Assembly (NCBI GenBank): GCA_003153555.1
Contig: PLZS01000082.1
Location: forward strand, 1-64,000
Direction: 5' to 3'
From: Candidatus Melainabacteria bacterium
GTDB taxonomy: Bacteria > Cyanobacteriota > Vampirovibrionia > Obscuribacterales > Obscuribacteraceae
Length of the DNA: 64,000 bases
In this document: positions 7,956 through 17,262 of the stretch, piece by piece
How positions within the stretch are numbered: the first letter of the stretch is position 1
Layout of the letters: every line of letters begins with the position of its first letter
Made by a program: the position numbers and the translations under genes
Notes under the pieces: generated by a model
Told to the model about the DNA's origin: nothing
The model's database searches: none
The model's input: the letters and a program-made list of their open reading frames with translations, nothing else

Positions 7956-8426
7956 TTATTGTTCGTACTCTGCCACATATCCAGTATCGAAGCCCAGCGA
8001 GCTTGCATAGGCTTTGGCACTTACTTGGCGACGAAATCTGATGTCGATCGCAGTTCCATTCGTAGTGTAAGTTGGCCGCACAGCAGACGGTCCGACCCGA
8101 TATGCCCGATATGTTGTTGATGGTGTCATAGTCTCGTTAAAATCTGATTGAGATCCCAGCAAAGGAATTGATCCTAAACCGTGTGGAGGCAATCCAGTGC
8201 CCGGGTTACCCCCGGTACCACTGGTACCGCCTGTGGTGCCCGTACCTGAAGTACCTGAGGTGCCTGAAGTTCCAGATGTTCCTGAAGTGCCGGAAGTGCC
8301 GGAAGTACCTGACGTACCTGATGTACCTGAGGTGCCCGATGTACCCGATGTACCATTGCAACTATTTGCCTGCAGGGTCAAAGAACAAGCAAAACAGACA
8401 AGGAACAATCGCACATCAACTTTCAT
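7956..8426 (-). CDS. Secreted GTS-repeat protein
   Basis: 156 residues. The signal peptide (residues 1-22, LFLVCFACSLTLQANSC) may be a lipoprotein signal ending at Cys23, though the lipobox is poor. Residues 25-58 are about eleven Gly-Thr-Ser tripeptides that grade into GTG/GTT variants, a flexible linker. The C-terminal 80 residues form a small domain of unknown type (TPSTTYRAYRVG, AIDIRFRRQV). The start overlaps the end of the TadG-like gene (ATGA at 8423-8426), so the two are translationally coupled, and it may be a surface partner of that protein. Confidence 0.75.
   Translation of the reverse strand: MKVDVRLFLVCFACSLTLQANSCNGTSGTSGTSGTSGTSGTSGTSGTSGTSGTSGTSGTSGTGTTGGTSGTGGNPGTGLPPHGLGSIPLLGSQSDFNETMTPSTTYRAYRVGPSAVRPTYTTNGTAIDIRFRRQVSAKAYASSLGFDTGYVAEYEQ
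8240..8355 (-). repeat. 9-bp tandem repeat (GTS codons)
   Basis: About a dozen imperfect 9-bp units encode Gly-Thr-Ser. Synonymous positions differ between units, so the array is not brand new, but it is prone to slippage in steps of 9 bp that would keep the frame. Confidence 0.8.
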
Positions 8427-10183
8427 TCAGCGGGTCCTCCTGTGATCACAGGATTGTGTGCATCGTTTTTCATACCAACAAGAGGGATGGATTGAAGCGA
8501 TTTCGATTTCGACTTAATGGCATGACTAGCGTTCATGGCAACTTGCGCATTGTCCATAGGTTCACCTCCATGCTTACCACCCAGATTGATTCCGGGTTGT
8601 CGCACCTCATCTCTGATGTAGACATCCCATTTATCGGTAAAATCGAGTTTACCAGGAACGTTTGTTACACCTTTTAACTGCGGCAGCACTGGAGGCGTTA
8701 TCGAGAAGGTGCTAATGGCACTTCCTGTAATTGCGTTAAGTTCCTCAGCATACATTTGATTGTTACTCGAAACCGAGAATGGATAAGGCTTAAGCGGCCC
8801 GCTCTTGTATAAAACATTTCCCGATGGGCCAAATTTGAATATATGGATGATCCCACCCGGAACAGGTCCCAGTGGTGTCCCGGTGGTACCACCGGCGGTG
8901 GTGATTGGGGCAAAAATAACTGTGGCCGGATTAGGCGCATCGAGAGGGGCGTTAACAATAGCAAGTACTTGGTCAATCTGCGCCTTACATCCTCCTCGCC
9001 GAATCCAGTCGTAAAATGCCCCTCGCCAGACTACGCCAATCGGCGGACTGGAAGCACCATTGATCGGCCAGGGCATGGGAGACATTGAGGCGTTGGGGTA
9101 ATCCCAAGGAAAATCTCCATTCGTTGGAGTGAAAAGACCTGCAGGCTTGCCATTGTCATTGAGTTGGCCATTGCTCAAAATATCGGCAAATTTTTTAATT
9201 TCAGGAACGGGTCCGTCAGGAAAACTTAATGAAAGGGAGCCTGGAGCGGGCAATGGGTCATAGAGACTTGATGGCACGCCGCAAGCGGCGCAGTGCACAG
9301 GCGCGCCACTCATAGTTGTTTCGATGAATTGATCGGCTTCAGCCTTTACTACTGAAGGGATGCAGTATGGTAGCGTGGTGTCTCCTCCTGCCACGAACAT
9401 CCTCGAATCAGCCAAAGTTGAACTCTTTCCGACCGAAGCAAAAACAAAATTTTGATTCAGGAATGGTACGTTCGTGTCAGACCTGTAGAAGCCATCTGCC
9501 TGCTGGTTCGTTGGTACAACCGCTAAATATTCAGGTTGTGGCACAGGCGTGTTGGAGGCTAGACCACCCTTGAGCGAGCCTAACGTTAGCTTCATTGAAT
9601 TCGGAACATAGGAGGAAGAGCCGGTCATGCGAACATTATTCCGATTGTATGCACTGAGGGCATCTGCATACGGATAGATTTTGTTGCCGTCCTTATCAGA
9701 ACCGATGCCGGTGGGAGTAATCGCTGCATTAAGAGCAACCATCAGCTTACTCGCCGCCTTTTGCGCATTTTGCGCGTCTATTATGGCAAATTGCTGCATC
9801 GTCTGATCATTCAAGGAGTTCGCGATAATCAAGTCTAGTCTTGCTGTTCCAATGATAGTATTGATACTTCGCACAGGCATCGAAAGCTGATCGGGCGCCG
9901 TTGTACTTCGTCCGATCGGAGCTGCATCTGAAAGCGAAACAAACCCAAACTCATCTGTGTTTACAACGATATTGGCTATGTCAGTCGCGGCAGCGAGTGC
10001 TGCAGATTCGATAGCCTTCTTCTGTTCGGCGTTGCTACCCAACAGTCGTGTATAGTTCAAGAAGAAAAATATAAGCGCCATGACTAGCCCTATGAAGGCA
10101 ATAACCAGAAGAATACTGCCTTGATTGTTTCGGCGAGCAGCCCGTGACAAAAGCAAAAAAATAGTAACTAGCGGTTTGTCCAT
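8423..10183 (-). CDS. TadE/TadG-like pilus-assembly-type protein
   Basis: 586 residues from ATG behind GGAG. The N-terminus is basic and then has one hydrophobic helix (residues about 20-45; NNQGSILLVIAFIGLVMALI), followed by EQKKAIESAALAAATDIA, the signature of TadG-like (DUF2134-type) proteins in which a single anchor precedes a large extracytoplasmic part. The rest is low in Cys (one CAACGVPSS cluster) and rich in Pro, Asn and Gly. In other bacteria TadE/TadG proteins are minor pilins of Flp pili. No other tad gene is present here, so the role is uncertain. It forms a two-gene operon with the GTS-repeat protein. Confidence 0.7.
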   Translation of the reverse strand: MDKPLVTIFLLLSRAARRNNQGSILLVIAFIGLVMALIFFFLNYTRLLGSNAEQKKAIESAALAAATDIANIVVNTDEFGFVSLSDAAPIGRSTTAPDQLSMPVRSINTIIGTARLDLIIANSLNDQTMQQFAIIDAQNAQKAASKLMVALNAAITPTGIGSDKDGNKIYPYADALSAYNRNNVRMTGSSSYVPNSMKLTLGSLKGGLASNTPVPQPEYLAVVPTNQQADGFYRSDTNVPFLNQNFVFASVGKSSTLADSRMFVAGGDTTLPYCIPSVVKAEADQFIETTMSGAPVHCAACGVPSSLYDPLPAPGSLSLSFPDGPVPEIKKFADILSNGQLNDNGKPAGLFTPTNGDFPWDYPNASMSPMPWPINGASSPPIGVVWRGAFYDWIRRGGCKAQIDQVLAIVNAPLDAPNPATVIFAPITTAGGTTGTPLGPVPGGIIHIFKFGPSGNVLYKSGPLKPYPFSVSSNNQMYAEELNAITGSAISTFSITPPVLPQLKGVTNVPGKLDFTDKWDVYIRDEVRQPGINLGGKHGGEPMDNAQVAMNASHAIKSKSKSLQSIPLVGMKNDAHNPVITGGPAE

Positions 10184-10328
10184 TTAGTCTGGCTCCAAAT
10201 TAACCGCAGGGATGGCCTTGAGCGCCTTCCCCTTGTATTAATTTCCATCATAGCCTAACTAAGCTATCTACGGACCATTTCGATGCGTCGCCAAATCCTT
10301 GTTTTTATAATCCCGAAATTGCTACCGC

Positions 10329-11051
10329 TCAAGCAGCAATTTTCTGACGCGGATCCATTTGCTCGGAACCATCCGCTTCTGTGTAGATAGCGAACCCACT
10401 GAGAATATCCTTGGTCGAGTTTCCGACCGTTGACACGACTTTGCGATCAATGGACTGCGAGCTGCTCACTAACATCTGATTGCCTATAACGCTGTCAGTT
10501 TTATTTTTCAAATCTGCTTGCTGCTGAACGAAAGCTTGATATTCGGCTGGTGTGCTGAATTGAGTTTGCACTGTGTTTGCGTTATCACCCAAGCCGTTAG
10601 TGGAAGCAGCTCTCTGCAGATCAAGCTTGTTTTGTGCGGATTGTATGGCACCGGCAAGATTGGCTTGGGCAAACGATCCTTCTGGATTAGTAAGAAGATT
10701 GCCGCTTATATCGCCGTATGCTGCTTGAGCCGCTGCTAAATCACCTTCACTGGCGACGGTTGTGTTCATCACGCGTCCAGCCACTTCATGTCCTCGTTGA
10801 ATCGCTGCTTGGTTAGCATTAGGTGCTTCAGAACCGGCTAAAGAGAATCCAGCCAAGCCCCAGGCTGCTTCCTGTACAGCGCTCATGGTCTTACCTGCTC
10901 CTGCTCCAGTTAAAGAGGACATCACGTGAGGATCGCCGAGAAGTTGAGCTGCCTGCAAGTGCAGATTGTCACCCTTCTGAGTGTTATCGAGCACCGTTAA
11001 GGGACGATCGTTACCGCCGGTATTTCGATTGTGAGTATTATCGAATGCCAT
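10329..11051 (-). CDS. Conserved protein of unknown function, paralogue B
   Basis: 240 residues, ATG behind AAGGTG. Nearly the same as the protein at 5435-6151; the main changes are around residues 12-60 and a two-residue insertion (GAGAGK). The DNA identity extends through the whole coding sequence, so the duplication is fairly recent or is kept alike by gene conversion. The upstream block (11190-11227) and the GGAAAC palindrome are also shared. It is divergent from the TonB receptor. No domain is recognised. Confidence 0.85.
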   Translation of the reverse strand: MAFDNTHNRNTGGNDRPLTVLDNTQKGDNLHLQAAQLLGDPHVMSSLTGAGAGKTMSAVQEAAWGLAGFSLAGSEAPNANQAAIQRGHEVAGRVMNTTVASEGDLAAAQAAYGDISGNLLTNPEGSFAQANLAGAIQSAQNKLDLQRAASTNGLGDNANTVQTQFSTPAEYQAFVQQQADLKNKTDSVIGNQMLVSSSQSIDRKVVSTVGNSTKDILSGFAIYTEADGSEQMDPRQKIAA

Positions 11052-11252
11052 AAATCACCTTCGGGGAGACAGATTGCCGCGCCAGCTTGAGGACTTTATC
11101 TAGTAATTCAAACTTACATATTTGGAAGATCCGTCTGGATTTTTCATTTAGTAAGAAGGTTTTGGGGCGACCTCATAGCCAAGACAATAGATGCACTCAT
11201 GTGAAGTTTGCATGATGCTCTCGTGACATCGAAGCAAGATACCAAGCATTGA

Positions 11253-11273
11253 AAATGGAAACCGTTTCCATTT
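11253..11273. promoter_or_regulatory. 21-bp palindrome, candidate LacI-type operator
   Basis: AAATGGAAAC and its reverse complement around a central C; the same core as the site at 6288-6312. It lies 202 bp upstream of paralogue B and 118 bp upstream of the TonB receptor start, so either or both divergent genes may be controlled. Confidence 0.6.
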
Positions 11274-11330
11274 ATACTCTGTGTAACTCAAAAACTCGCC
11301 TCAAGGCGCAAACGGAATTAATAGGTAGCC

Positions 11331-11356
11331 TGGGAGCGCCGGCATCCTTGCCGGCA
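11331..11356. repeat. REP-like palindromic repeat
   Basis: TGGGAGCG followed by GCCGGC-ATCCTT-GCCGGC. The form GGAGCGC-x-GGCATCC-x-GCC is the type of short extragenic repeat widely scattered in some genomes, and related copies are at 18855-18882 and 18922-18951. It sits in the leader of the TonB receptor, 35 bp before its start. Confidence 0.5.
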
Positions 11357-11390
11357 TCAATGCCAAAGTTGGTTTCAACAAAGTGAGCTC

Positions 11391-14201
11391 ATGTTATTAA
11401 AGTGGCGTCTGGCGCTTAGCTTTCAATTTCTTATCGCATCATCAGTTATGTGCGCATCCTTGGCATCTGAGACTAGTTCGCTAGAAACGGTAGACTCATC
11501 TACAAACCAAAACTCGAAGTTATTGAACTTCCCGTACGCCCCAGAATACATATCACTGCCTGTCAATCAGACCCAAGTGGGTCGCAAAGCTATTGGAACG
11601 CTAAATTCGTCTCGTGGTTCGTCCTTTATAAGCCAGTCGATACTTCCCCCAGCGCTTCAGGAAGCTAAGACAGAGCAAAAAGGAAAAAGTTCGATTGTTG
11701 GAAAAATCACGGATGCGACTCTAAGCCATCCAGTGGCAGAAGCTCGTGTGGTGCTGTCAAAAGTCGGTGAGGAGCACAAACGATACCAAACCGAGACAGG
11801 ACCTGACGGAACATACAAATTTGAGAACATCGAAGATGGTGAATATTCCATCACTGTCTCAGCTAAGGATTTGCTTTCGGGCAACCAGAGCATCAAACTC
11901 GCCAATGGAGAAGTTCGCAATTTAGATTTCAAACTTGAAGATATCGAGCCGGTTGATGTCCTCCGAGTCAGCGGCAAACAGACTTTGATTCACCCCGAAA
12001 AAATTGGCAGCACTACCAATCTCGATCACAAATTTGTCTATCAATACAAAACAGGAAATGATCTCCGCGACTTAATCACCAGCACTCCAGGTGTGATGAA
12101 TGACAGCTATGGAAACATCATCACCCGCGGTGAGCACAACTCGATAAACTACATCGTAGATGACGTCGTCATCCCAGAAGCGGCGGGAGTCCTGCAGCAG
12201 TCCCAAGTAATAAATCCTCGCTCGATTCAGTCCATGAGTGTTGACATTGGTGGGTATCAAGCCAGCGACGGTGGTGGACCGTTGGGTGCAGTCGCGCACA
12301 TAAAATCTTTGCCGATCAACAGCAAACCAAATTTCAATATTGGCCAGCAAATAGGCGGTCCAATGGCGGGCAGTATTTTTTACAACTCAAGCGGCGCCTT
12401 TAGTCAACGACCGGACAGCATCTGGAACCGGCTTCGCTTCGAATCATCGGGCTCCTTTAGAGGGTCGTCGTACGGCATCGCTCCTCCAGTAAAAGACTAT
12501 GTGCAAAACGGCCGGGCCGACATCAACTCCTTTACCAAATTGGAGTTTTTAGCCACACCGCGAGACACATTCAGGCTAACAACATCCATTAATGAAACGT
12601 CTCTTCAGGTGCCTTCATCTGGGCTTTCTGCCACAGCCGGCGTCAAAAATCACCAACACGATGGACAGGATTACATCATTGCTAGTTACATCCGCAAATG
12701 CGAAAAGTATCTTGACGAAGTCAATTTGCACCTGCTCAACGGTATTTACTATGACCGATTTCGCAGCACTAAGGCGTTCGATCCCGGGGTTCAATTCAAC
12801 AATGGACAACCGCAAGAATCGATTTCTGCAAATGCGAAACGAATCAACTATGTGTTTTCTGCACAGGGAAATGCGCTAAAAACCTACAACAAAACTCATC
12901 ACTTCAAAGCTGGCTTTTACTCTGAAGTGCGCCCTGTTAGCACACTCTACAACGCAACATACTACAATGCGGATTACCTGGGCAGCGTCCCATCTGCTAC
13001 GAATCCGAATCCTACTCCATATGGTGCCGTAATCAGTCCGTTTACCGGTCAGCCAGGTGGTCCGGGCTTCGACGGAAAAGTGGGAAGATTTTCTGGATTC
13101 AGGTATTTGCAAAGCGCATTTTTCCAAGACAAATTCACACCTCAAAACGGATTTTGGCGCCGATTGACTTTAGACGCCGGTGTGCGCTTTGACATGCAGA
13201 GAAGTATTTACGGCAACACTATGACGTTGGCGCAAACTATCTTGAACACGCCTGGCTCTTCACCATTCTCGCTCCAACCGTACCAGAAGCAAACAACGAC
13301 TGATGCTCAAGTTAGCGGAAGATATGGTGCAGCGTTTGTTCTGGATAAGAAAACCGTTGTTCGAGCATCTTTCTCAAATTTGTTCATGCCGAATCCTGTC
13401 GATATATTTGTCACTCCGTACAACGTGGTGAGTGGACAAAATACTCCTGGAATTTATGATGGAACTCCCAAACCATTGCGCGCAACTCGTGGCTACCTAA
13501 TTGATAGCAGCATAGAGAAGCAGTTTGGAACCCGCTTTGCCTGGCGCACAAATTTGTTTTACAAATACCTCACCAATTTCGGGGACTCCGGAGTTGTGGG
13601 CAATCTGCCTCTCTATAATCGCCTCACTAATAGCGCCCAAGATGCAACCGGCGTCGAGACAAGATTCGACCTGAAGCCGAGGCGAGATGGTTACGGCTTT
13701 AATGGATTCGTATCCAATACTATGCAAGTAGCATATTTGCGCGGAACCCGGACGCCATCCGGGGGGTTCTATCAGACGCCAATTCCTCCATTCATGAAAT
13801 ATCCGGATCACGACAGGCGAATGTCTACAGTTGCAGGGATAGGATACAAGACACCGCAAAACATTTGGTGCCTTTTGACTACACAGGTGCTCAGTGGCTT
13901 GCAAGATGAGCGCGATCCAGCTGTTTATGGACCACATCTTAAACGCACTCCGTTTATTACCGATGTGGCTTTCAATGCTGGTTATCAAATGCCACGCAAG
14001 CTAGTTCAAGCTCATCGCTGGTTACCAACTTCATTTGATGTTCGTTGTGACAATTTACTGAATCAGCGCCTACCAGTTAACTTAGGCAGCCCCTTCCAAG
14101 GAACTAGATTTAGCCTGCCGCTTCGCGTTCTGGCAAGTTGCCAGTGGCAACTTGGTCCACAGGAAGCGAAGCTGAGCGCCATTCCGAAACCTCAGATCTA
14201 G
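11391..14201 (+). CDS. TonB-dependent outer membrane receptor with CarboxypepD-regulatory-like domain
   Basis: 936 residues. A signal peptide (1-26) and a variable segment are followed by a carboxypeptidase-regulatory-like beta-sandwich (about 100-190; GKITDATLSHPVAEARV, GPDGTYKFENIEDGEYSI). Then comes a plug domain (about 205-315; LRDLITSTPGV, NIITRGEHNSINYIVDD) and a beta-barrel rich in aromatic residues to the C-terminus. This is the SusC/oar-like layout used for uptake of large or scarce substrates across the outer membrane. The substrate is not evident, and no TonB, ExbB or ExbD gene is in the window. It is divergent from paralogue B with a shared palindrome, suggesting co-regulation. 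Confidence 0.9.
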   Translation: MLLKWRLALSFQFLIASSVMCASLASETSSLETVDSSTNQNSKLLNFPYAPEYISLPVNQTQVGRKAIGTLNSSRGSSFISQSILPPALQEAKTEQKGKSSIVGKITDATLSHPVAEARVVLSKVGEEHKRYQTETGPDGTYKFENIEDGEYSITVSAKDLLSGNQSIKLANGEVRNLDFKLEDIEPVDVLRVSGKQTLIHPEKIGSTTNLDHKFVYQYKTGNDLRDLITSTPGVMNDSYGNIITRGEHNSINYIVDDVVIPEAAGVLQQSQVINPRSIQSMSVDIGGYQASDGGGPLGAVAHIKSLPINSKPNFNIGQQIGGPMAGSIFYNSSGAFSQRPDSIWNRLRFESSGSFRGSSYGIAPPVKDYVQNGRADINSFTKLEFLATPRDTFRLTTSINETSLQVPSSGLSATAGVKNHQHDGQDYIIASYIRKCEKYLDEVNLHLLNGIYYDRFRSTKAFDPGVQFNNGQPQESISANAKRINYVFSAQGNALKTYNKTHHFKAGFYSEVRPVSTLYNATYYNADYLGSVPSATNPNPTPYGAVISPFTGQPGGPGFDGKVGRFSGFRYLQSAFFQDKFTPQNGFWRRLTLDAGVRFDMQRSIYGNTMTLAQTILNTPGSSPFSLQPYQKQTTTDAQVSGRYGAAFVLDKKTVVRASFSNLFMPNPVDIFVTPYNVVSGQNTPGIYDGTPKPLRATRGYLIDSSIEKQFGTRFAWRTNLFYKYLTNFGDSGVVGNLPLYNRLTNSAQDATGVETRFDLKPRRDGYGFNGFVSNTMQVAYLRGTRTPSGGFYQTPIPPFMKYPDHDRRMSTVAGIGYKTPQNIWCLLTTQVLSGLQDERDPAVYGPHLKRTPFITDVAFNAGYQMPRKLVQAHRWLPTSFDVRCDNLLNQRLPVNLGSPFQGTRFSLPLRVLASCQWQLGPQEAKLSAIPKPQI

Positions 14202-14303
14202 ACCTGTCCTGGTCCCAAGAAAAGCCGGTTTCGCGGCGAAATATTGCAAAAAAGTCTCGCAACTTTCCCGATCTTGCAACTTTCTCGGCCTCAACCTCGT
14301 CGA

Positions 14304-14915
14304 ATGGCCACTAGCAAGACAACTCGCAGGAAAAGCCCTTTGGATATTCATAATTTTGTATTGCAGTTTGCAGTTCTATTCGCACCATTGATCCACACGC
14401 CCATGGAGCAACTAACACCGACGTTGTACCGAGGTTTAGACCCCAAGGTAAAAGACATCCATGTTTTACACGATAAGGGATTCAAGACGATAATATCGCT
14501 GAGAACAAATCCACAAATGAAGAAACAAAGACTCTGCGATCAACTTGGCATGAAGTGGATTTTCATTAAAACAGGCGTATTCAAAGTTCCAACTTTCGAT
14601 CAAATGGATCAGTTTCGAAGCATCGTTAATGATCCTAAGAATCAGCCCGTGTACACTTCCTGCGAAGTAAACATGGATCGCACCGGCGTGTACATTGAAG
14701 CATACCGCATGGTCGATTTACATTGGACCGCGCAGCAAGTCGCTGACGAATTCAAGCAATACCATCAGAAAACATGGTGGCCTCCCTTTAAAAAATATCA
14801 GAGCGCGGTCGAAGCATACGCAGCTCAGCGCACTACCGTAGCCTCAGAAACTCCAAGTTCTGGCTCGTTCACATCCTCATCGACAACAGTCGTAACCGGC
14901 AAACGAACGCAGTAA
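14304..14915 (+). CDS. Dual-specificity/tyrosine phosphatase-like protein
   Basis: The core (from the LTPTLYRGLDP segment) resembles bacterial DSP-like tyrosine phosphatases. It has an N-terminal strand-helix with VHDKG-like spacing, FKTIISLR, and the P-loop CEVNMDRTG, a Cys-x5-Arg motif with the usual following Thr-Gly. Two tryptophan-rich helices follow (WTAQQVADEFKQYHQ). The product would hydrolyse phosphate esters or phosphotyrosine. The start is uncertain. ATG 14304 gives 203 residues with a short hydrophobic stretch (FVLQFAVLFAPLI) that could anchor it; ATG 14403 gives only the catalytic domain; TTG 14244 is also possible. It follows the TonB receptor by about 100 bp. Confidence 0.7.
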   Translation: MATSKTTRRKSPLDIHNFVLQFAVLFAPLIHTPMEQLTPTLYRGLDPKVKDIHVLHDKGFKTIISLRTNPQMKKQRLCDQLGMKWIFIKTGVFKVPTFDQMDQFRSIVNDPKNQPVYTSCEVNMDRTGVYIEAYRMVDLHWTAQQVADEFKQYHQKTWWPPFKKYQSAVEAYAAQRTTVASETPSSGSFTSSSTTVVTGKRTQ

Positions 14916-15269
14916 ACCTGATAGCCCAGCATCCTTCCTAAACCTGGTAGCGCCGCCATGCTGCAAATATTTGTGGGGGTACGGGATGCCCTCTCCCTTT
15001 TTATTCCATTTAATATGTGAAGCAAAAAACGCGGCTTTTATGGAACCTGAAAAGCATTATCAATCGGGCTTTGGCGGAATCGTGGAAGTCTGGGAATGCT
15101 GATGTAATATAGGTTTACATGAAATGGGATCCCTTCTTTTGGAGGGAGGCACCACCTTTTAATGTTTCCAATTTCGAGCGCCTTTTAGATTGCAACCGAA
15201 AAAATCCGATGTTCGAACAAATGCGCGCATAGCACATGAAGTAGCATTCCTGATAGGTTATGACCTCAA
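14916..15269. other. Intergenic region, no gene seen
   Basis: The 354 bp between the phosphatase and the convergent DUF6745 gene contain no credible frame. Short T- and A-runs and an imperfect GGGATCCCTTC/GGAGGGAGG inverted repeat near 15127-15150 are visible. Nothing else can be supported. Confidence 0.4.
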
Positions 15270-16751
15270 CTAGGTCTGTTTTCTGGGCCTATACTCTTCC
15301 GGTTTCATATCGAAAGTCCACGCAACCGCCTCGCGCGCGGTCTTGATTGTGGGCGGCACGCGTAAGAAATAGGACTTGATCGAACCGTCAGGCTCTGGCG
15401 TGCTGTTGAGCACTTTCACCATGACGATAGGCTCATCGTTGAACAATGTTTTCTTGTACAAAATTCCACATTCATCTTCGTGTATTTTTTCTGCACCACA
15501 ATCGACGATAAACTTTGACATACCATAGCGATCAATCTTGACCCTTCGAACTTCTGCGTTCAATTCTTTCAAAATGCTCTCAACATTTATTGCCGATGGA
15601 TTATCTATGACCTCACTGGGAACCGTTGTTCCATGCCAGACATGAAGCTGATAGCCATCAGAAAAGCGCAGAGCTGGTCCAAGCTCAGAGTGAAGTCGTC
15701 CATTTTCGTCAGTCTTAAAGACGAGCGGAGCTTGTGATACAAGCACAACTTTGTCCAAGAACATGCAGTTCGTGACGCTTCTAGCAACATCGAGATAACA
15801 TCGCAGCAGTTTCTTGTTTGTCGGGCCAACCGGCAACCATGGCAACTCTTCGCAAAGGTATTCGTAAAACGGCAGCCAGTCAACAACCGACGGCACGAAC
15901 GTCAAAGCTGCAGTGCCGGTAATGGTGGCAATTAAGAAGTGGAACTGTTTTCGCTCTTCTGGCTTATAGGCCTTGTCAAATTCTACTTGCGCATTGCCGC
16001 GTACCACCTCAAATCCGAACTTAACTAAATTCTGCATTGAGAACATATTTGAAAAATCAGGATGAAACGGAAACGATGCCATCGTCATCAAATTGGCACG
16101 CATTTGTGTCGTTGGATTCTCTTGAAGACGACTGCGCAATTGGGTTTCGTATTGTTGCTTCAGTTGAGCAAATTTCGCATTTTCAGCCAATCTGATTCCG
16201 CATACACCATGCAATTCCTTCGTCAACTTGATTTGGTTTTGAGTTATCTTCAGGTTGGAAACAACCATTGATGTAGGCATTGAAGATAAATCAGGCTCGG
16301 TCGATGGTTCCTTTTTGCTAAAAAACGGAACATCATCAAACCAGTTCGCTTGTGCTTTTGCCAGTTTCGGTCGCAAAAACTTTTGACGGACCGTATCATT
16401 CACCTGAATATCAATTTGTCGCCACAGCTTTTCCCAAAGATCATCGACCTCCTTCGACGAAGGAATGAACGCAGTATGGACATTCAGCTGGCGACTGTCT
16501 GTTCGCGTGAAATTGGTCTGCAAAGCGGCGCACATCGCCACCAGCTGCCACGGGCTTTGACACCACAGGATAGCTGGTTCCTCTGAGTTGGGAGCTGCGA
16601 CAGCCGCATACAAAGCCTTAATTGCGCGCTCGGTAATTTCCTTGTCAACCGGTGCAGTGGAGTGAACTACGGAAAGCCACTGATTATTGCGATCAGTCAG
16701 TCCAGCGCTTACGCTGTCAGCGATTACAGGAGTATCACTAATCGACGACAC
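15270..16751 (-). CDS. DUF6745-family protein
   Basis: About 493 residues from GTG 16751 (539 if the upstream ATG at 16889 were used, but that would overlap almost half of the upstream gene). The N-terminal half has APVDKEITERAIKALYAAV and ILWCQSPWQLVAM, and the C-terminal third has LGPALRFSDGYQLHVWHG and VIDNPSAINVESILKE, features of DUF6745 proteins found in cyanobacteria and others. In that family the C-terminal part carries a WHG segment and a domain that recalls short repeat-binding modules. No enzymatic role is known. It overlaps the upstream 104-residue gene by 14 bp and is surely translated with it. Confidence 0.75.
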   Translation of the reverse strand: MSSISDTPVIADSVSAGLTDRNNQWLSVVHSTAPVDKEITERAIKALYAAVAAPNSEEPAILWCQSPWQLVAMCAALQTNFTRTDSRQLNVHTAFIPSSKEVDDLWEKLWRQIDIQVNDTVRQKFLRPKLAKAQANWFDDVPFFSKKEPSTEPDLSSMPTSMVVSNLKITQNQIKLTKELHGVCGIRLAENAKFAQLKQQYETQLRSRLQENPTTQMRANLMTMASFPFHPDFSNMFSMQNLVKFGFEVVRGNAQVEFDKAYKPEERKQFHFLIATITGTAALTFVPSVVDWLPFYEYLCEELPWLPVGPTNKKLLRCYLDVARSVTNCMFLDKVVLVSQAPLVFKTDENGRLHSELGPALRFSDGYQLHVWHGTTVPSEVIDNPSAINVESILKELNAEVRRVKIDRYGMSKFIVDCGAEKIHEDECGILYKKTLFNDEPIVMVKVLNSTPEPDGSIKSYFLRVPPTIKTAREAVAWTFDMKPEEYRPRKQT

Positions 16752-17052
16752 GTCTAATACGTTCCGGTGTGTATTCGCGTTGAATAACCACTTTGTACAA
16801 GCCAGGCTTGAGCGCGATGGTGCTGTGTTCCTCGTGGACCAGCTGACCAGGTTCACGAAGTTCGACCAACTTATCTTCTTTCCATGCATACATGGAAAGA
16901 CCGTTGACTTTCGTCATTAGCCGATGTGAATGACCAGTCACCTCACCATAAGCCAAGACGACGCTCTCGTCCGTACTTTCCTTCTTAGCGCCATCGGGCA
17001 ACGCATCCACCCTGATCAGACAAACATCGCCCTGCCGATAATGTTCATTCAT
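16738..17052 (-). CDS. Small conserved partner of DUF6745
   Basis: 104 residues: an all-beta-looking protein with QGDVCLIRVDALPDGA, GEVTGHSHRL, HEEHSTIALKPGLYKV and QREYTPERIRRV. Proteins with these motifs are commonly encoded directly upstream of DUF6745 genes. The conserved His and Glu residues (GHSHR, HEEH) hint at a metal or small-ligand site, as in cupin-like folds, but this is inference. It has no signal peptide. It is the first gene of a two-gene unit. Confidence 0.75.
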   Translation of the reverse strand: MNEHYRQGDVCLIRVDALPDGAKKESTDESVVLAYGEVTGHSHRLMTKVNGLSMYAWKEDKLVELREPGQLVHEEHSTIALKPGLYKVVIQREYTPERIRRVVD

Positions 17053-17262
17053 GTTTCACGTTCCTGAAGTGTTGTAAGTTTTGGCGTCCTAACCCGATTA
17101 TAGTCCCCACCACACCATAAAAGTAATGCACTCTTCCTGAAGAACTAGCTGTTTGCTAGCGCCGCTCGGAAAAAACAGAGATGACTGCTAAATATAACTG
17201 TAATGTTTGCGGCTGAACTTGGATCGCTTAATTTTTGAGCGCTCCATTGAATAGCGCACGGA

